From a virus: DNA of 36,022 nt. Under the pieces are notes generated by a model. It was not told the DNA's origin and did not search any database. It worked only from the letters and a program-made list of their open reading frames with translations. The DNA lies in the IMG/VR virus record IMGVR_UViG_3300028388_003354, positions 1-36,022 of that record; one strand, given 5' to 3'. The position numbers were made by a program, and so were the translations under genes. This document shows, piece by piece, positions 1 through 7,170 of this stretch. Positions within the stretch are counted from its first letter, which is position 1. Every line of letters begins with the position of its first letter.

Positions 1-442
1 CTTCCAAATGTACACACAAACACACATAAGTCGAAAATCCACAAAATGGGGTGGAAATGGCTGGAATGCCCGCCAGTATTGAGGTGTGAGAAATGACGAT
101 ATTTATTTAACAAGTGTTAAGACGGGGGATAGGGAAGGTGGGGAGGTGTGAACTGGTGGTGAAAGAATATGCCGTAAATAGCACGAAACACCATAAATGT
201 GGTGGCTAGGTGGTAAAATCACACCAAAATACACCACAATATAGCTTTTTAGTGGTAAAATGCCAGTAATATAGATATAGATATAAATGCATAAAATTCT
301 GCACATTTGGAAGTGACGTAGTAATGTCACCCCTTTTGTCACCCCCGTACAGGCGGTGTGCGCAGCGGTGCAGAATAAAGCCCGAAAAGTGTATTTTGGA
401 AGGTGTAAAGCGGGGTTTTAAAAGGTATTAAACAGCCCTAAA
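1..442. repeat. Left non-coding region with repeated CTTCCAAA-type motifs
   Basis: I see no convincing gene here. Four related 15-mers are visible: CTTCCAAATGTACAC at 1-15 on the plus strand, CTTCCAAATGTGCAG on the minus strand of 299-313, CTTCCAAAATACACT on the minus strand of 388-402, and ACACCAAAATACACC at 221-235 on the plus strand. The first two share 11 identical bases and the last two share another 11. A weaker relative, CACCATAAATGTG, lies near 189-201. In Mu the left end carries several transposase-binding sites in mixed orientation next to the repressor gene, so transposase or repressor binding is the natural inference. The exact phage end is not visible. The region is also rich in short GGTG/CACC runs and a TATAGA microsatellite near 271-285. 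Confidence 0.5.
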
Positions 443-1204
443 TCATCCTTTTTTGGTCAAATAATCGGGGTATTGTTGTGCCAAAAATGCCTCCATACGC
501 TCCAATCGGCTCACCATATCGGGATTGGCCTCGGGCGATACCTGTGGCTCAAAGTGGCGGCTGATCTTCATACGGGCCTGCCAGATTTCCCTCACATCAC
601 CCAATTCTACAGTAAACGGGCTAAACTCAGCATGATTAGCGCTGATAAGGCGCAAGCCACGCTCTTCCAGCCGGATGAATTTTGCCAGCAGCCCATTATC
701 CCGGCTCACAATGACATAAATCACCCCTTCTTTGATCTCTTGTGTGCGCTCTACCGGCGTACAAACCACATAATCTCCATCCTGTATCATAGGGTACATG
801 CTGTGCCCTGCTATCTCAAAGGTGCGGGCCTCGCCCTGAACACCTGGCACATTTATGTGCTGGGTAGGGGTGTGCTCGTCTATTACACCTTCAGCATATC
901 CTGCCTGGGCTTTAACTGGCACAAAAAGATTTTTCGACTTGTAATCAGTTGGACTATATGATGGCTGAGATTCATTTACAGTTGTCACTATAACTCTATC
1001 CTCAGCAGTATTCAATAATAAGTCATCAGTAGTAAGTCCAAAAACTTTGGACATGGCTATAATTATCTCCAAAGGAGGCGTACTAACACCATTCTCCCAG
1101 TTAGACACACTATTCTTAGACACTCCAAGTACATTTGCCAGGGATTGTTGCGTAAAGCCTTGCTCTTTACGGTAGTATTTGATATTCGCCTCTAAAAGCT
1201 TCAA
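443..1204 (-). CDS. Phage repressor, XRE HTH plus S24 (LexA-like) peptidase
   Basis: This 253-residue protein is the probable lysogeny repressor. Residues 1-60 form a Cro/C1-type helix-turn-helix (FTQQSLANVLGVSKNSVSNW). Residues 95-215 look like an S24 peptidase: an Ala-Gly bond at 101-102 as the likely self-cleavage site, Ser135 in GHSM as nucleophile and Lys175 in LLAKFIRL as general base. Intact catalytic residues suggest RecA-stimulated self-cleavage and so induction by DNA damage. The gene is transcribed away from the early operon, with two palindromic operators in the 120-base gap. A TACATTTA on the minus strand at 1219-1226 could be its own -7 element. In Mu itself the repressor is not LexA-like, so this is a lambdoid-style control on a Mu-like core. 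Confidence 0.9.
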   Translation of the reverse strand: MKLLEANIKYYRKEQGFTQQSLANVLGVSKNSVSNWENGVSTPPLEIIIAMSKVFGLTTDDLLLNTAEDRVIVTTVNESQPSYSPTDYKSKNLFVPVKAQAGYAEGVIDEHTPTQHINVPGVQGEARTFEIAGHSMYPMIQDGDYVVCTPVERTQEIKEGVIYVIVSRDNGLLAKFIRLEERGLRLISANHAEFSPFTVELGDVREIWQARMKISRHFEPQVSPEANPDMVSRLERMEAFLAQQYPDYLTKKG

Positions 1205-1225
1205 GTGTTAAGAATATGTTAAATG

Positions 1226-1240
1226 TACAAGAATATTGTA
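1226..1240. promoter_or_regulatory. Operator O1 (TACAA-gaata-TTGTA)
   Basis: A 15-base inverted repeat with arms TACAA and TTGTA around a 5-base centre. It shares TACAAGAAT with the perfect palindrome 30 bp downstream, so it is probably a repressor-binding site. It sits close to the start of the repressor gene and may mediate autoregulation. Confidence 0.6.
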
Positions 1241-1246
1241 TTATTA

Positions 1247-1279
1247 TTTGGTAAGTACAAGAATCTTGTACTACATTTG
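1247..1279 (+). promoter_or_regulatory. Early promoter, Bacteroidota type
   Basis: TTTG at 1247-1250 and TACATTTG at 1272-1279 match the Bacteroidota -33 (TTTG) and -7 (TAnnTTTG) elements, separated by 21 bp. Transcription would start about 1285 and run into the early operon at 1325. The perfect operator at 1254-1272 fills the space between the two elements, so a bound repressor would block the polymerase. Confidence 0.65.
1254..1272. promoter_or_regulatory. Operator O2, perfect palindrome AGTACAAG-aat-CTTGTACT
   Basis: Perfect 8-base arms around a 3-base centre. Its centre is 30 bp (about three helical turns) from that of O1, which would allow cooperative binding on one DNA face. It lies between the -33 and -7 elements of the early promoter. 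Confidence 0.7.
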
Positions 1280-1308
1280 TACCAGACATAGGACAAAAGT
1301 GGTACAAA
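1276..1308. promoter_or_regulatory. Possible third operator, split inverted repeat
   Basis: TTTGTACC at 1276-1283 and GGTACAAA at 1301-1308 are exact inverted copies separated by 17 bases. Each contains the TGTAC/GTACA core seen in O1 and O2. This could be two half sites or an RNA stem in the early leader; the long spacer makes it weaker than O1 and O2. Confidence 0.35.
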
Positions 1309-1324
1309 AAAAGCAACTATCCAA

Positions 1325-1564
1325 ATGACTAAAGAAGAAAGAATACAACTTCACCAAGACCTGAAAGAATTCTACGGGTCAATAACCGAGGTAGCTGATA
1401 GAGCCGGAGTGACGATACATTACGTGCGGAGGGTGCTACTCAATGTTCGCAATAGCGAAGAGGTACTGACTAAGGCATGTGAAGTACTGAAAGAACGCCG
1501 AGAACAACGACATGAAATGCAACAAAAACAGGCACGCCTACTGAGGGCTGCTGCTACATTATAG
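1325..1564 (+). CDS. Small HTH protein, Ner-like early regulator
   Basis: A 79-residue basic protein, first in the early operon. Residues 18-40 (SITEVADRAGVTIHYVRRVL) read as a helix-turn-helix, followed by a long charged helix rich in E, R and Q. By position it matches Mu Ner, the small regulator that turns down early and repressor transcription, but I see no clear Ner family signature, so the role is inferred from position. The ATG is preceded by GCAACTAT at 1313-1320, an element repeated before several early genes. Confidence 0.65.
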   Translation: MTKEERIQLHQDLKEFYGSITEVADRAGVTIHYVRRVLLNVRNSEEVLTKACEVLKERREQRHEMQQKQARLLRAAATL

Positions 1565-1596
1565 AGCTGTTTATTTCCATAGATCAATAGGTCGTA

Positions 1597-1624
1597 GGCT
1601 GCGGCATAATAACGAGCCGCAGCC
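1597..1624 (+). terminator. Hairpin after the first early gene
   Basis: GGCTGCGGC at 1597-1605 pairs perfectly with GCCGCAGCC at 1616-1624 around a 10-base loop, followed by cttttctcc. The tract is T-rich but short, so it may attenuate rather than stop early transcription. The rest of 1565-1693 holds nothing else I can support. Confidence 0.5.
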
Positions 1625-1693
1625 CTTTTCTCCGACAATAACCTCTCACTAAATGCACTTTGGTGCACAATAAAGCGACTAAAAGCAACTAGC

Positions 1694-2092
1694 ATGAATA
1701 CACAAACTGACAAACGTAATCCTACCTACCCCCCTATAAACACTACGCCGATAGGCCGTGTGACCTATGAAGAATTTACCTACATGCGTGGTATTGTAGC
1801 CGCAGAATTGGACAGAGCGGCATTTGAGACCGCCATATGGATGTATTTGCTGCTGATGCGCAATGATATAATCCCGCGAAATGCGAAGATGATCATTGAT
1901 ACCAGAACACCAATCCATGCCGATCAGGGATTTTCTTGGGATGACGTAAGGAAATACTGTGACTATCTTGATAGGCTGAAAGCCATAGACGCCCGAAGGC
2001 TTGACCTGGATAAGAAAAGAGAATTCGCCAAGCCAGGCGACCATCATCAGTTGGAATACCCTGAACCCCTCCGCACTAATCAAGAACTTTAA
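1694..2092 (+). CDS. Hypothetical early protein before the transposase
   Basis: A 132-residue protein I do not recognise. The middle (about 24-65) looks helical, including a hydrophobic stretch FETAIWMYLLLM; the C-terminal third is charged. It has no signal peptide or clear membrane span. The ATG follows CAACTAgc directly. It lies between the Ner-like gene and the transposase gene, which begins 19 bases after its stop, so it is probably co-expressed with transposition functions. Confidence 0.6.
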   Translation: MNTQTDKRNPTYPPINTTPIGRVTYEEFTYMRGIVAAELDRAAFETAIWMYLLLMRNDIIPRNAKMIIDTRTPIHADQGFSWDDVRKYCDYLDRLKAIDARRLDLDKKREFAKPGDHHQLEYPEPLRTNQEL

Positions 2093-2111
2093 ACACCGCA
2101 CACCCGCCATT

Positions 2112-4214
2112 ATGCAATTTCAAAAAAAGGACATATGGACGCGCCGGGAACGCGATGGACGTACCGCTCTATTTATTAGCCAAGAGTGGTTGATTGAGAA
2201 TGTAAAGGGATTGACAGAGTACATTTTGAGAGTCAAGTACCGATACAAATTCATCAATACTGTAACCGGCAAGAAACGCAGGAAGCAGAAGGTACTGCCC
2301 GATACCGGTGCCAGCTGGCGCTATGCCAGAAAGCACGGCACCTTCTACTACGACTACGACCGCCTGCCGGACAACCGGCAGAAGAAGCTACCGAGCAAAG
2401 AGGACATACTGGATATGTACGAAGCCGCTATGAAGAGCAATGCACAGAGCGGAATGGAGAGTGATCTGGATGATTATTTGAAAGACCTTACTCCATGGAT
2501 AAAAGCATATAGCGACTGTACTGATGTACAGGCTGACCACCTGGCCCGTGCCTGCGGCGTGATACAATTTGCCGCCCTGGAGATCAGCAGCAGAGAGCCT
2601 ACGAGTAGTAATGACTACTACCGCAACCTTTCTGCTATCATAAAGCGCAAGGGCTGGCAGTACCTGCCTAAAAACTACCGCCGCCTGAAGGATAAGATAA
2701 TGAAGGTGGTGAATGGTGCTCCGGTGACTAAGGTGATACGCTTGCCACGAAAGGGCAACAACAACCGGCAGCCATACAGTGATGAGCAGGTGATAGGCTG
2801 GATGATGTACTTGCGCAGCAGGCCGGAAAACTACAGCAACGCACACATAGCTCGCCGAGTGCTGAAGATGTGTGACATAGCCCGAAAGGAATCGCCCAGC
2901 TTCAGCTGGATAGAGCACTTCTTCTCGCGGCCAAAGAACAAATGGCTGACCGGAGCTGCTCGCCACCGAAGCGGCAGGAAGGGAGGCGACTACAAAGACT
3001 ACCTGCCGATAGCTGGTGCATTGTATGCTGGCGACTGCTGGCAGATGGATGGTACTCGTATAAACTTCATCCCGCACAAGAGCGCGGATGGTAGTGAAAA
3101 GAGCCTGATGATCATAGCGGTGCGCGATGTCCATAGTGGTGACATTATAGGCTACCACCTGGACACCAAGGAAGACCGATATGGCTACATACATGCCTTG
3201 AATATGGCGGTAGCTTCTACGGGGCACCTGCCCTATGAGCTGGTGCATGACCGGTTTCCTGGGCACAATACAGATGAGTGGACACTGATCACACAAAAGC
3301 TGAAGCGGGAAGGATGTAAGGTGACGGTGACCAGTACCGCCACTGGCAAGAGCCATGTGGAGCGCTGTTTTAGCACCCTTCAGGATGTGTTTATGCAGGA
3401 TTTCCCCTGGTACTATGGTCAGGGCATAATGAGCAGCCGCGAAGCTGCACACCGTAGCCCTGAGTACCTGGCCAGCGCAAAGAAACGCGCCCGCCGTGAA
3501 GGCTGGGGCTTTGATGATGCCTGGCGCGCTGCCAGTGCAGTGGTGGAAAACTACCGCAGTACTCCACTGAATGAATACAGCCGCCGCAATGCTACCGTGA
3601 GCGAAAGCCCCCGAGAGCTATACGATGCCAGCGAGACGCCGAACGTACATAGCATAGATGAATGGACAAGGGTGGAGCTATTTGGCACGCAGCGCAATGT
3701 GACTATCCGAAACAACGGGCTGATACGTATGCGCATACACAAAGCGGAATATGTGTACCGGATAGAGGACTACGAGATCATAAAGAACTACAAGAAAGTA
3801 ACCCTCTACTACGACCTGGACGACCTGGAAAAAGTATACCTCTTTGCTCCCAATGAGGATGAAGTGAATACACACTTCCTATGCGAAGTGATGGAAGAGC
3901 AAGCCGTGCAGTACTATGGGCCGGATGCCGACTTTAAGCGCATGGCAAAGATGAAAGCAGCCCGCCGCCGAGTACGCGAAAAGCGCGAGGCTGAACTGGA
4001 CGAGCTGGTGGCTGGTGCAGCGGATGAGGTGGCTCTGTTGATGCCTGCCGTAGTGGATAAAGTGACCGCTGATACCGCCGCCACTCGCTACCTGGAAGAG
4101 CGTGTGAGCCTATGGCAAGACCGTGGCGATGAGCGCCGGATGAACTTGCCGGAGCCACCTCCAGATGATGAGGATGACGACATAGACGATTTACCAATCA
4201 TAAGAAACTACTAA
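2112..4214 (+). CDS. MuA-like DDE transposase
   Basis: A 700-residue transposase that would cut and join phage ends during replicative transposition. The N-terminal 100 residues resemble the Mu-type HTH_Tnp_Mu DNA-binding region (SQEWL, K/R-rich, TGASWRYARKHG). The RNase H-like core is clear: Asp313 in WQMDGT, Asp380 in LPYELVHD and Glu417 in SHVERCF form the DDE triad, with the same 67-residue D-D spacing as MuA D269-D336. A beta-rich Mu-C-type domain follows at about 510-600, then a basic helix and an acidic tail (DDEDDDIDDLP) that could contact the MuB analogue. The open frame extends upstream to 2001, but I chose ATG 2112 because the upstream gene ends at 2092. Confidence 0.95.
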   Translation: MQFQKKDIWTRRERDGRTALFISQEWLIENVKGLTEYILRVKYRYKFINTVTGKKRRKQKVLPDTGASWRYARKHGTFYYDYDRLPDNRQKKLPSKEDILDMYEAAMKSNAQSGMESDLDDYLKDLTPWIKAYSDCTDVQADHLARACGVIQFAALEISSREPTSSNDYYRNLSAIIKRKGWQYLPKNYRRLKDKIMKVVNGAPVTKVIRLPRKGNNNRQPYSDEQVIGWMMYLRSRPENYSNAHIARRVLKMCDIARKESPSFSWIEHFFSRPKNKWLTGAARHRSGRKGGDYKDYLPIAGALYAGDCWQMDGTRINFIPHKSADGSEKSLMIIAVRDVHSGDIIGYHLDTKEDRYGYIHALNMAVASTGHLPYELVHDRFPGHNTDEWTLITQKLKREGCKVTVTSTATGKSHVERCFSTLQDVFMQDFPWYYGQGIMSSREAAHRSPEYLASAKKRARREGWGFDDAWRAASAVVENYRSTPLNEYSRRNATVSESPRELYDASETPNVHSIDEWTRVELFGTQRNVTIRNNGLIRMRIHKAEYVYRIEDYEIIKNYKKVTLYYDLDDLEKVYLFAPNEDEVNTHFLCEVMEEQAVQYYGPDADFKRMAKMKAARRRVREKREAELDELVAGAADEVALLMPAVVDKVTADTAATRYLEERVSLWQDRGDERRMNLPEPPPDDEDDDIDDLPIIRNY

Positions 4215-4229
4215 TCAACTATTACTACA

Positions 4230-5153
4230 ATGAGAACTGAACAGAAGCAAAAAATCCAGGCACTTGTAGCCGAAAATGTAGACACAATGGGTGGCCAGCG
4301 TGCCACCGCTACCCGAGTAGGCGTGAGTGCTGCTACTATCAGCCAGGTGCTAAACAACAACTGGGACAGGATAGCCGACAATATGTGGCGCAAGATAGGC
4401 GCTGCCCTGGGCTATACTGAAGAGGGCTGGAAGCTGGTGGACAATATCTTCAATACGCGAGTACTGGAGACCACCTTTCTCGATGCTAAAAAGCACAGCA
4501 TGATGATGTGTGTGAGCCACAAAGCTGGCTCTGGTAAGACGGCAGGCAGCCGCCTCTTCCTGGAAAAGTACAAGCGGCAGCATGTGTACTACATACACTG
4601 CCGGGAGTGGAGCGTGAAGCAGTTTTTGCGCGCCCTGGCGAAAACGCTGGGCATTGAGCAGCCGCGTGGTATCATCACCGCCGATGAGCTGATGGAGCTG
4701 ATCATTGATTTCTTTCTGGTGCGTGCCGGTGAGCACCCCCTGCTGATAGTGGACGAAGCGGACAAGCTGAAGGGCAGCGCCCTGCGCATGTTCATCCCTT
4801 TGTACAACGCTACGGAAGACCGAATGGGCCTGGTGATAATGGGCACGGAAAACCTGAGCGAAGAGATCAAGCGCGGAGTGCGATACAACAAGAAGGGCTA
4901 CGATGAAATAGATAGCCGCCTGGGCCGACAGTTTGTGCGCCTGTATGGTGCCAATAAGCAGGATGTGAAACGCATCTGCATAGCCAACGGCATAAGCAAC
5001 AAGCGGAAGCAAGAAGACATCTGGAAAGAGTGCAAACCGAAGGAGGTGTCTGTAGCAGGGCAGTTTGTCAAGATGATAGACGACCTGCGCCGACTGAAGC
5101 GCGTAATACAGCGCGAGCTGATAGAGCAGCATAGCAGTGTAACCAATAACTAA
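4230..5153 (+). CDS. MuB-like AAA+ ATPase, transposition target selector
   Basis: A 307-residue AAA+ ATPase. Residues 1-60 hold a lambda-repressor-like HTH (ATATRVGVSAATISQVLNNN), as in MuB. Walker A is AGSGKT (99-104) and Walker B LLIVDEAD (171-178), with GTEN (205-208) as a probable sensor. MuB binds DNA as ATP filaments, delivers target DNA to MuA and gives target immunity; the same role is inferred because the gene follows the transposase by 15 bases. The start has CAACTA eight bases upstream. Confidence 0.93.
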   Translation: MRTEQKQKIQALVAENVDTMGGQRATATRVGVSAATISQVLNNNWDRIADNMWRKIGAALGYTEEGWKLVDNIFNTRVLETTFLDAKKHSMMMCVSHKAGSGKTAGSRLFLEKYKRQHVYYIHCREWSVKQFLRALAKTLGIEQPRGIITADELMELIIDFFLVRAGEHPLLIVDEADKLKGSALRMFIPLYNATEDRMGLVIMGTENLSEEIKRGVRYNKKGYDEIDSRLGRQFVRLYGANKQDVKRICIANGISNKRKQEDIWKECKPKEVSVAGQFVKMIDDLRRLKRVIQRELIEQHSSVTNN

Positions 5154-5160
5154 CTATACG

Positions 5161-5637
5161 ATGCAAGAAGTGACCGAGATCACACGCGAAGAGGCGATAG
5201 CGGCGGCTGATGGCTACCGCAATGCCACACAGAAGATCGAAACGATCAACAGTAAATTGAAGAGTGACCAGGCGAAGTTAGCAGCCAAGTACGAAGATGA
5301 CCTGGCCAGCCTGGCGGAAGTGCAACAGGAATGCTCTGAAAAATTGGAGCTGTATGTAAATGCCAACCGGGACAACCTGCTGGGCGATGCACGCAGTACC
5401 GACTTTGCGGGCCTGAAGATTGGCTTCCGAAAGGCTACGGCTAAGCTGAAAACGCTGGGCCGCCTTACATGGGAGACTGTACTGGAACGAGTGAAAGGTA
5501 ATGCCAGCCACAAAGTTAACTTCCTGAAAGTGGAAGAGAAACTGGACAAGACCGCGCTGAAAAAAGCCGATGATGATACCCTGAAAGAGCTGGGTGTGAA
5601 GATCGAGCAGCCTGATAATTTCTTTGTAAAACTCTAA
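5161..5637 (+). CDS. Gam-like host-nuclease inhibitor
   Basis: A 158-residue protein with the layout of Mu Gam, the Ku-like dimer that coats double-strand DNA ends and protects them from exonucleases. Residues 15-65 form a charged coiled coil (KIETINSKLKSDQAKLAAKY), followed by the family-like stretch LKIGFRKATAKLKTLGRLTWE near 87-105 and a C-terminal EKLDKTALKKADDDTLKELGVKIEQP segment. It starts seven bases after the MuB-like gene, the same order (A, B, early accessory genes) as in Mu. Confidence 0.8.
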   Translation: MQEVTEITREEAIAAADGYRNATQKIETINSKLKSDQAKLAAKYEDDLASLAEVQQECSEKLELYVNANRDNLLGDARSTDFAGLKIGFRKATAKLKTLGRLTWETVLERVKGNASHKVNFLKVEEKLDKTALKKADDDTLKELGVKIEQPDNFFVKL

Positions 5638-5664
5638 CCCGAAAGGGCGAGCAACTACTACGCA

Positions 5665-6114
5665 ATGACTAAGAACTTCATACTACAACTGAAAACGCCA
5701 ACTAGCGGCACCTTCTCCATGATGTTGAAGTACAACCTGGAAGGAGAACTGGTGTATGCTGAGCTGCGCGACTTTCAGATGAGCATGACGGATAAGCAAC
5801 GGCAATGGCTTTGGGGGTTCATCCCCAAATGCCTGCCGGAGCTGGAGCGGGCAAAAGGCCCCTCTGTGAAGATTACAGAAGTGGAAACGGATTTGAGCTT
5901 TGAGGCTTTTTGGGAACTGTATGACCATAAAGTGGGCAACAAGAAGCGCGCCCAGTCGGCATGGAATAAGCTGAACGACAACACGCGTGCCCTGGTGATG
6001 GTAAAGGTACGAGAGTACAACTATTACATGGCTCATGTGACCCACGCAAAGGTGTTTCCAGAGCGCTTTTTGGCTCAAAAACGCTACGAGAATGACTTTA
6101 AAGTACCCCACTAA
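5665..6114 (+). CDS. DnaT-like/primosomal accessory protein (tentative)
   Basis: A 149-residue early protein. Residues 72-105 read FEAFWELYDHKVGNKKRAQSAW, close to the FxxFWxxYPxKxxKxxAxxAW pattern of phage replication and DnaT-like proteins. The N-terminal half is beta-rich and unfamiliar. Mu replication needs the host PriA-DnaT restart system, so a DnaT-like helper would fit, but this is inference from one motif. CAACTA lies seven bases before the ATG. Confidence 0.55.
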   Translation: MTKNFILQLKTPTSGTFSMMLKYNLEGELVYAELRDFQMSMTDKQRQWLWGFIPKCLPELERAKGPSVKITEVETDLSFEAFWELYDHKVGNKKRAQSAWNKLNDNTRALVMVKVREYNYYMAHVTHAKVFPERFLAQKRYENDFKVPH

Positions 6115-6146
6115 ATGCGTTTTACCGCACTATAAACTGTATTAAA

Positions 6147-6572
6147 ATGCTTGATAAACGCCGAATAATACAACTCCATGCTGCCTTAAATGCCGCGCAG
6201 GCACTGCCTTTCAAGGCGGATATGCTGGCAGCGTATGGGGTAGAAAGCTCTAAAGAGCTGACCGCCGCGCAGGCAGATGAGCTGATAGGCCGCCTCAATG
6301 ATATGCAAGAAGAGCGTAAGAAAGAGGCACCCAAAGCAACCAGAAAGCTGCGCAGCCAGGTGCTGACGCTGATCAACCAGCTGGGGATATACGCCGACAA
6401 CGGAGACTGGAGTAAGGTGAACCAGTTCCTGCTAAAACCAAAGATAGCGGGCAAGCTGCTGTATGAAATGGATAAGGCAGAGCTGGAAGCACTAAAGCGC
6501 AAGCTGCACGCTATGGTGCGCAAGCGCGAGAAACAGATACAAGAAGAGAATTTTAAAGCGACTAACAACTAG
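6147..6572 (+). CDS. GemA-like (gp16-type) protein (tentative)
   Basis: A 141-residue helical, charged protein. It opens with RRIIQLHAALNAA and ends with a helix-rich part (LRSQVLTLINQLGI, DWSKVNQFLLKP, LEALKRKLHAMVRKREK). This two-part layout resembles GemA/DUF1018 proteins of Mu-like phages, which affect host supercoiling and gene expression. The resemblance is general and I cannot confirm it by alignment. The position in the early operon agrees. Confidence 0.5.
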   Translation: MLDKRRIIQLHAALNAAQALPFKADMLAAYGVESSKELTAAQADELIGRLNDMQEERKKEAPKATRKLRSQVLTLINQLGIYADNGDWSKVNQFLLKPKIAGKLLYEMDKAELEALKRKLHAMVRKREKQIQEENFKATNN

Positions 6573-6575
6573 CAA

Positions 6576-6953
6576 ATGGCACAGCTACAAAAGCAATCGC
6601 TCACATTGACCCATGATGGGCTGCAAGCACTCAACGGATGGCTACAGTACATCTTTCATCAGCCAGCTGGTAGCAACTACTATCACCTGATGTTGGTGGG
6701 CGTTCTGGGTGAGCTGTACAAAAAGAAGGTATACCCGAAGACGGCTTTTGCCCAGCCACAGGTGAAGATAAAGCTGGACGAGGTGCAAACGCTGGCTTTG
6801 TCCATCAGCTTCATGGTGTATGATTTTACGGATGCACCAATGGATGTGCAGGCGGAGCTGTTTTCGGTATACCAATCACTACCAGCACTTCGGTACGACC
6901 AGGAAAGCTTATTCCTTCCACCACAAATAGCAACTGTTGATGAATGCGAATGA
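6576..6953 (+). CDS. Hypothetical early protein
   Basis: A 125-residue protein I do not recognise. It looks alpha-helical with amphipathic segments (LNGWLQYIFHQ, LALSISFMVYDF) and has no signal peptide or obvious catalytic motif. It starts three bases after the previous stop with CAACTA four bases upstream of the ATG, and its stop overlaps the next start, so it is tightly coupled within the early operon. Confidence 0.65.
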   Translation: MAQLQKQSLTLTHDGLQALNGWLQYIFHQPAGSNYYHLMLVGVLGELYKKKVYPKTAFAQPQVKIKLDEVQTLALSISFMVYDFTDAPMDVQAELFSVYQSLPALRYDQESLFLPPQIATVDECE

Positions 6954-7170
6954 AGAACCAAGGGTGATGGAGAGTGTGGCCCGGCGAGCACTGGAGGTGC
7001 AGAAAGTATACCTGGAGCATAAAGAACCGGATTTGCCTAACACTTACATCTACCGCCGTTACATCTACCCCCGCTTTCATATATCAGAACGCACTTTCTA
7101 CCGATACCTGAGAAGGAATGCTAAACGGCAGGTGCGTAAAATTGAAAATCAAACCAATCATGAAGAATAG
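6940..7170 (+). CDS. Small basic protein with HTH-like C-terminus
   Basis: A 76-residue basic protein. The segment ISERTFYRYLRRNAKRQ near residues 48-64 looks like the recognition part of a helix-turn-helix, so DNA binding is likely. I chose ATG 6940; TTG at 6937 is directly before it in frame. It overlaps the upstream gene by 14 bases and the downstream lipoprotein gene by 11. A late activator of the Mor type cannot be excluded, but nothing specific supports it. Confidence 0.6.
   Translation: MNANEEPRVMESVARRALEVQKVYLEHKEPDLPNTYIYRRYIYPRFHISERTFYRYLRRNAKRQVRKIENQTNHEE

Noticed and set aside
103-342. 79-residue ORF on the minus strand in the left region
   Set aside because: Repetitive Ile/Tyr and Pro/Ser composition from a microsatellite and CACC runs; it covers the candidate binding sites and has no family-like pattern.
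473-961. 162-residue plus-strand ORF over the repressor
   Set aside because: Shadow of the clearly functional S24 repressor on the other strand.
2388-3452. 354-residue minus-strand ORF over the transposase
   Set aside because: Composition is that of an antisense shadow and the opposite frame has the DDE triad.
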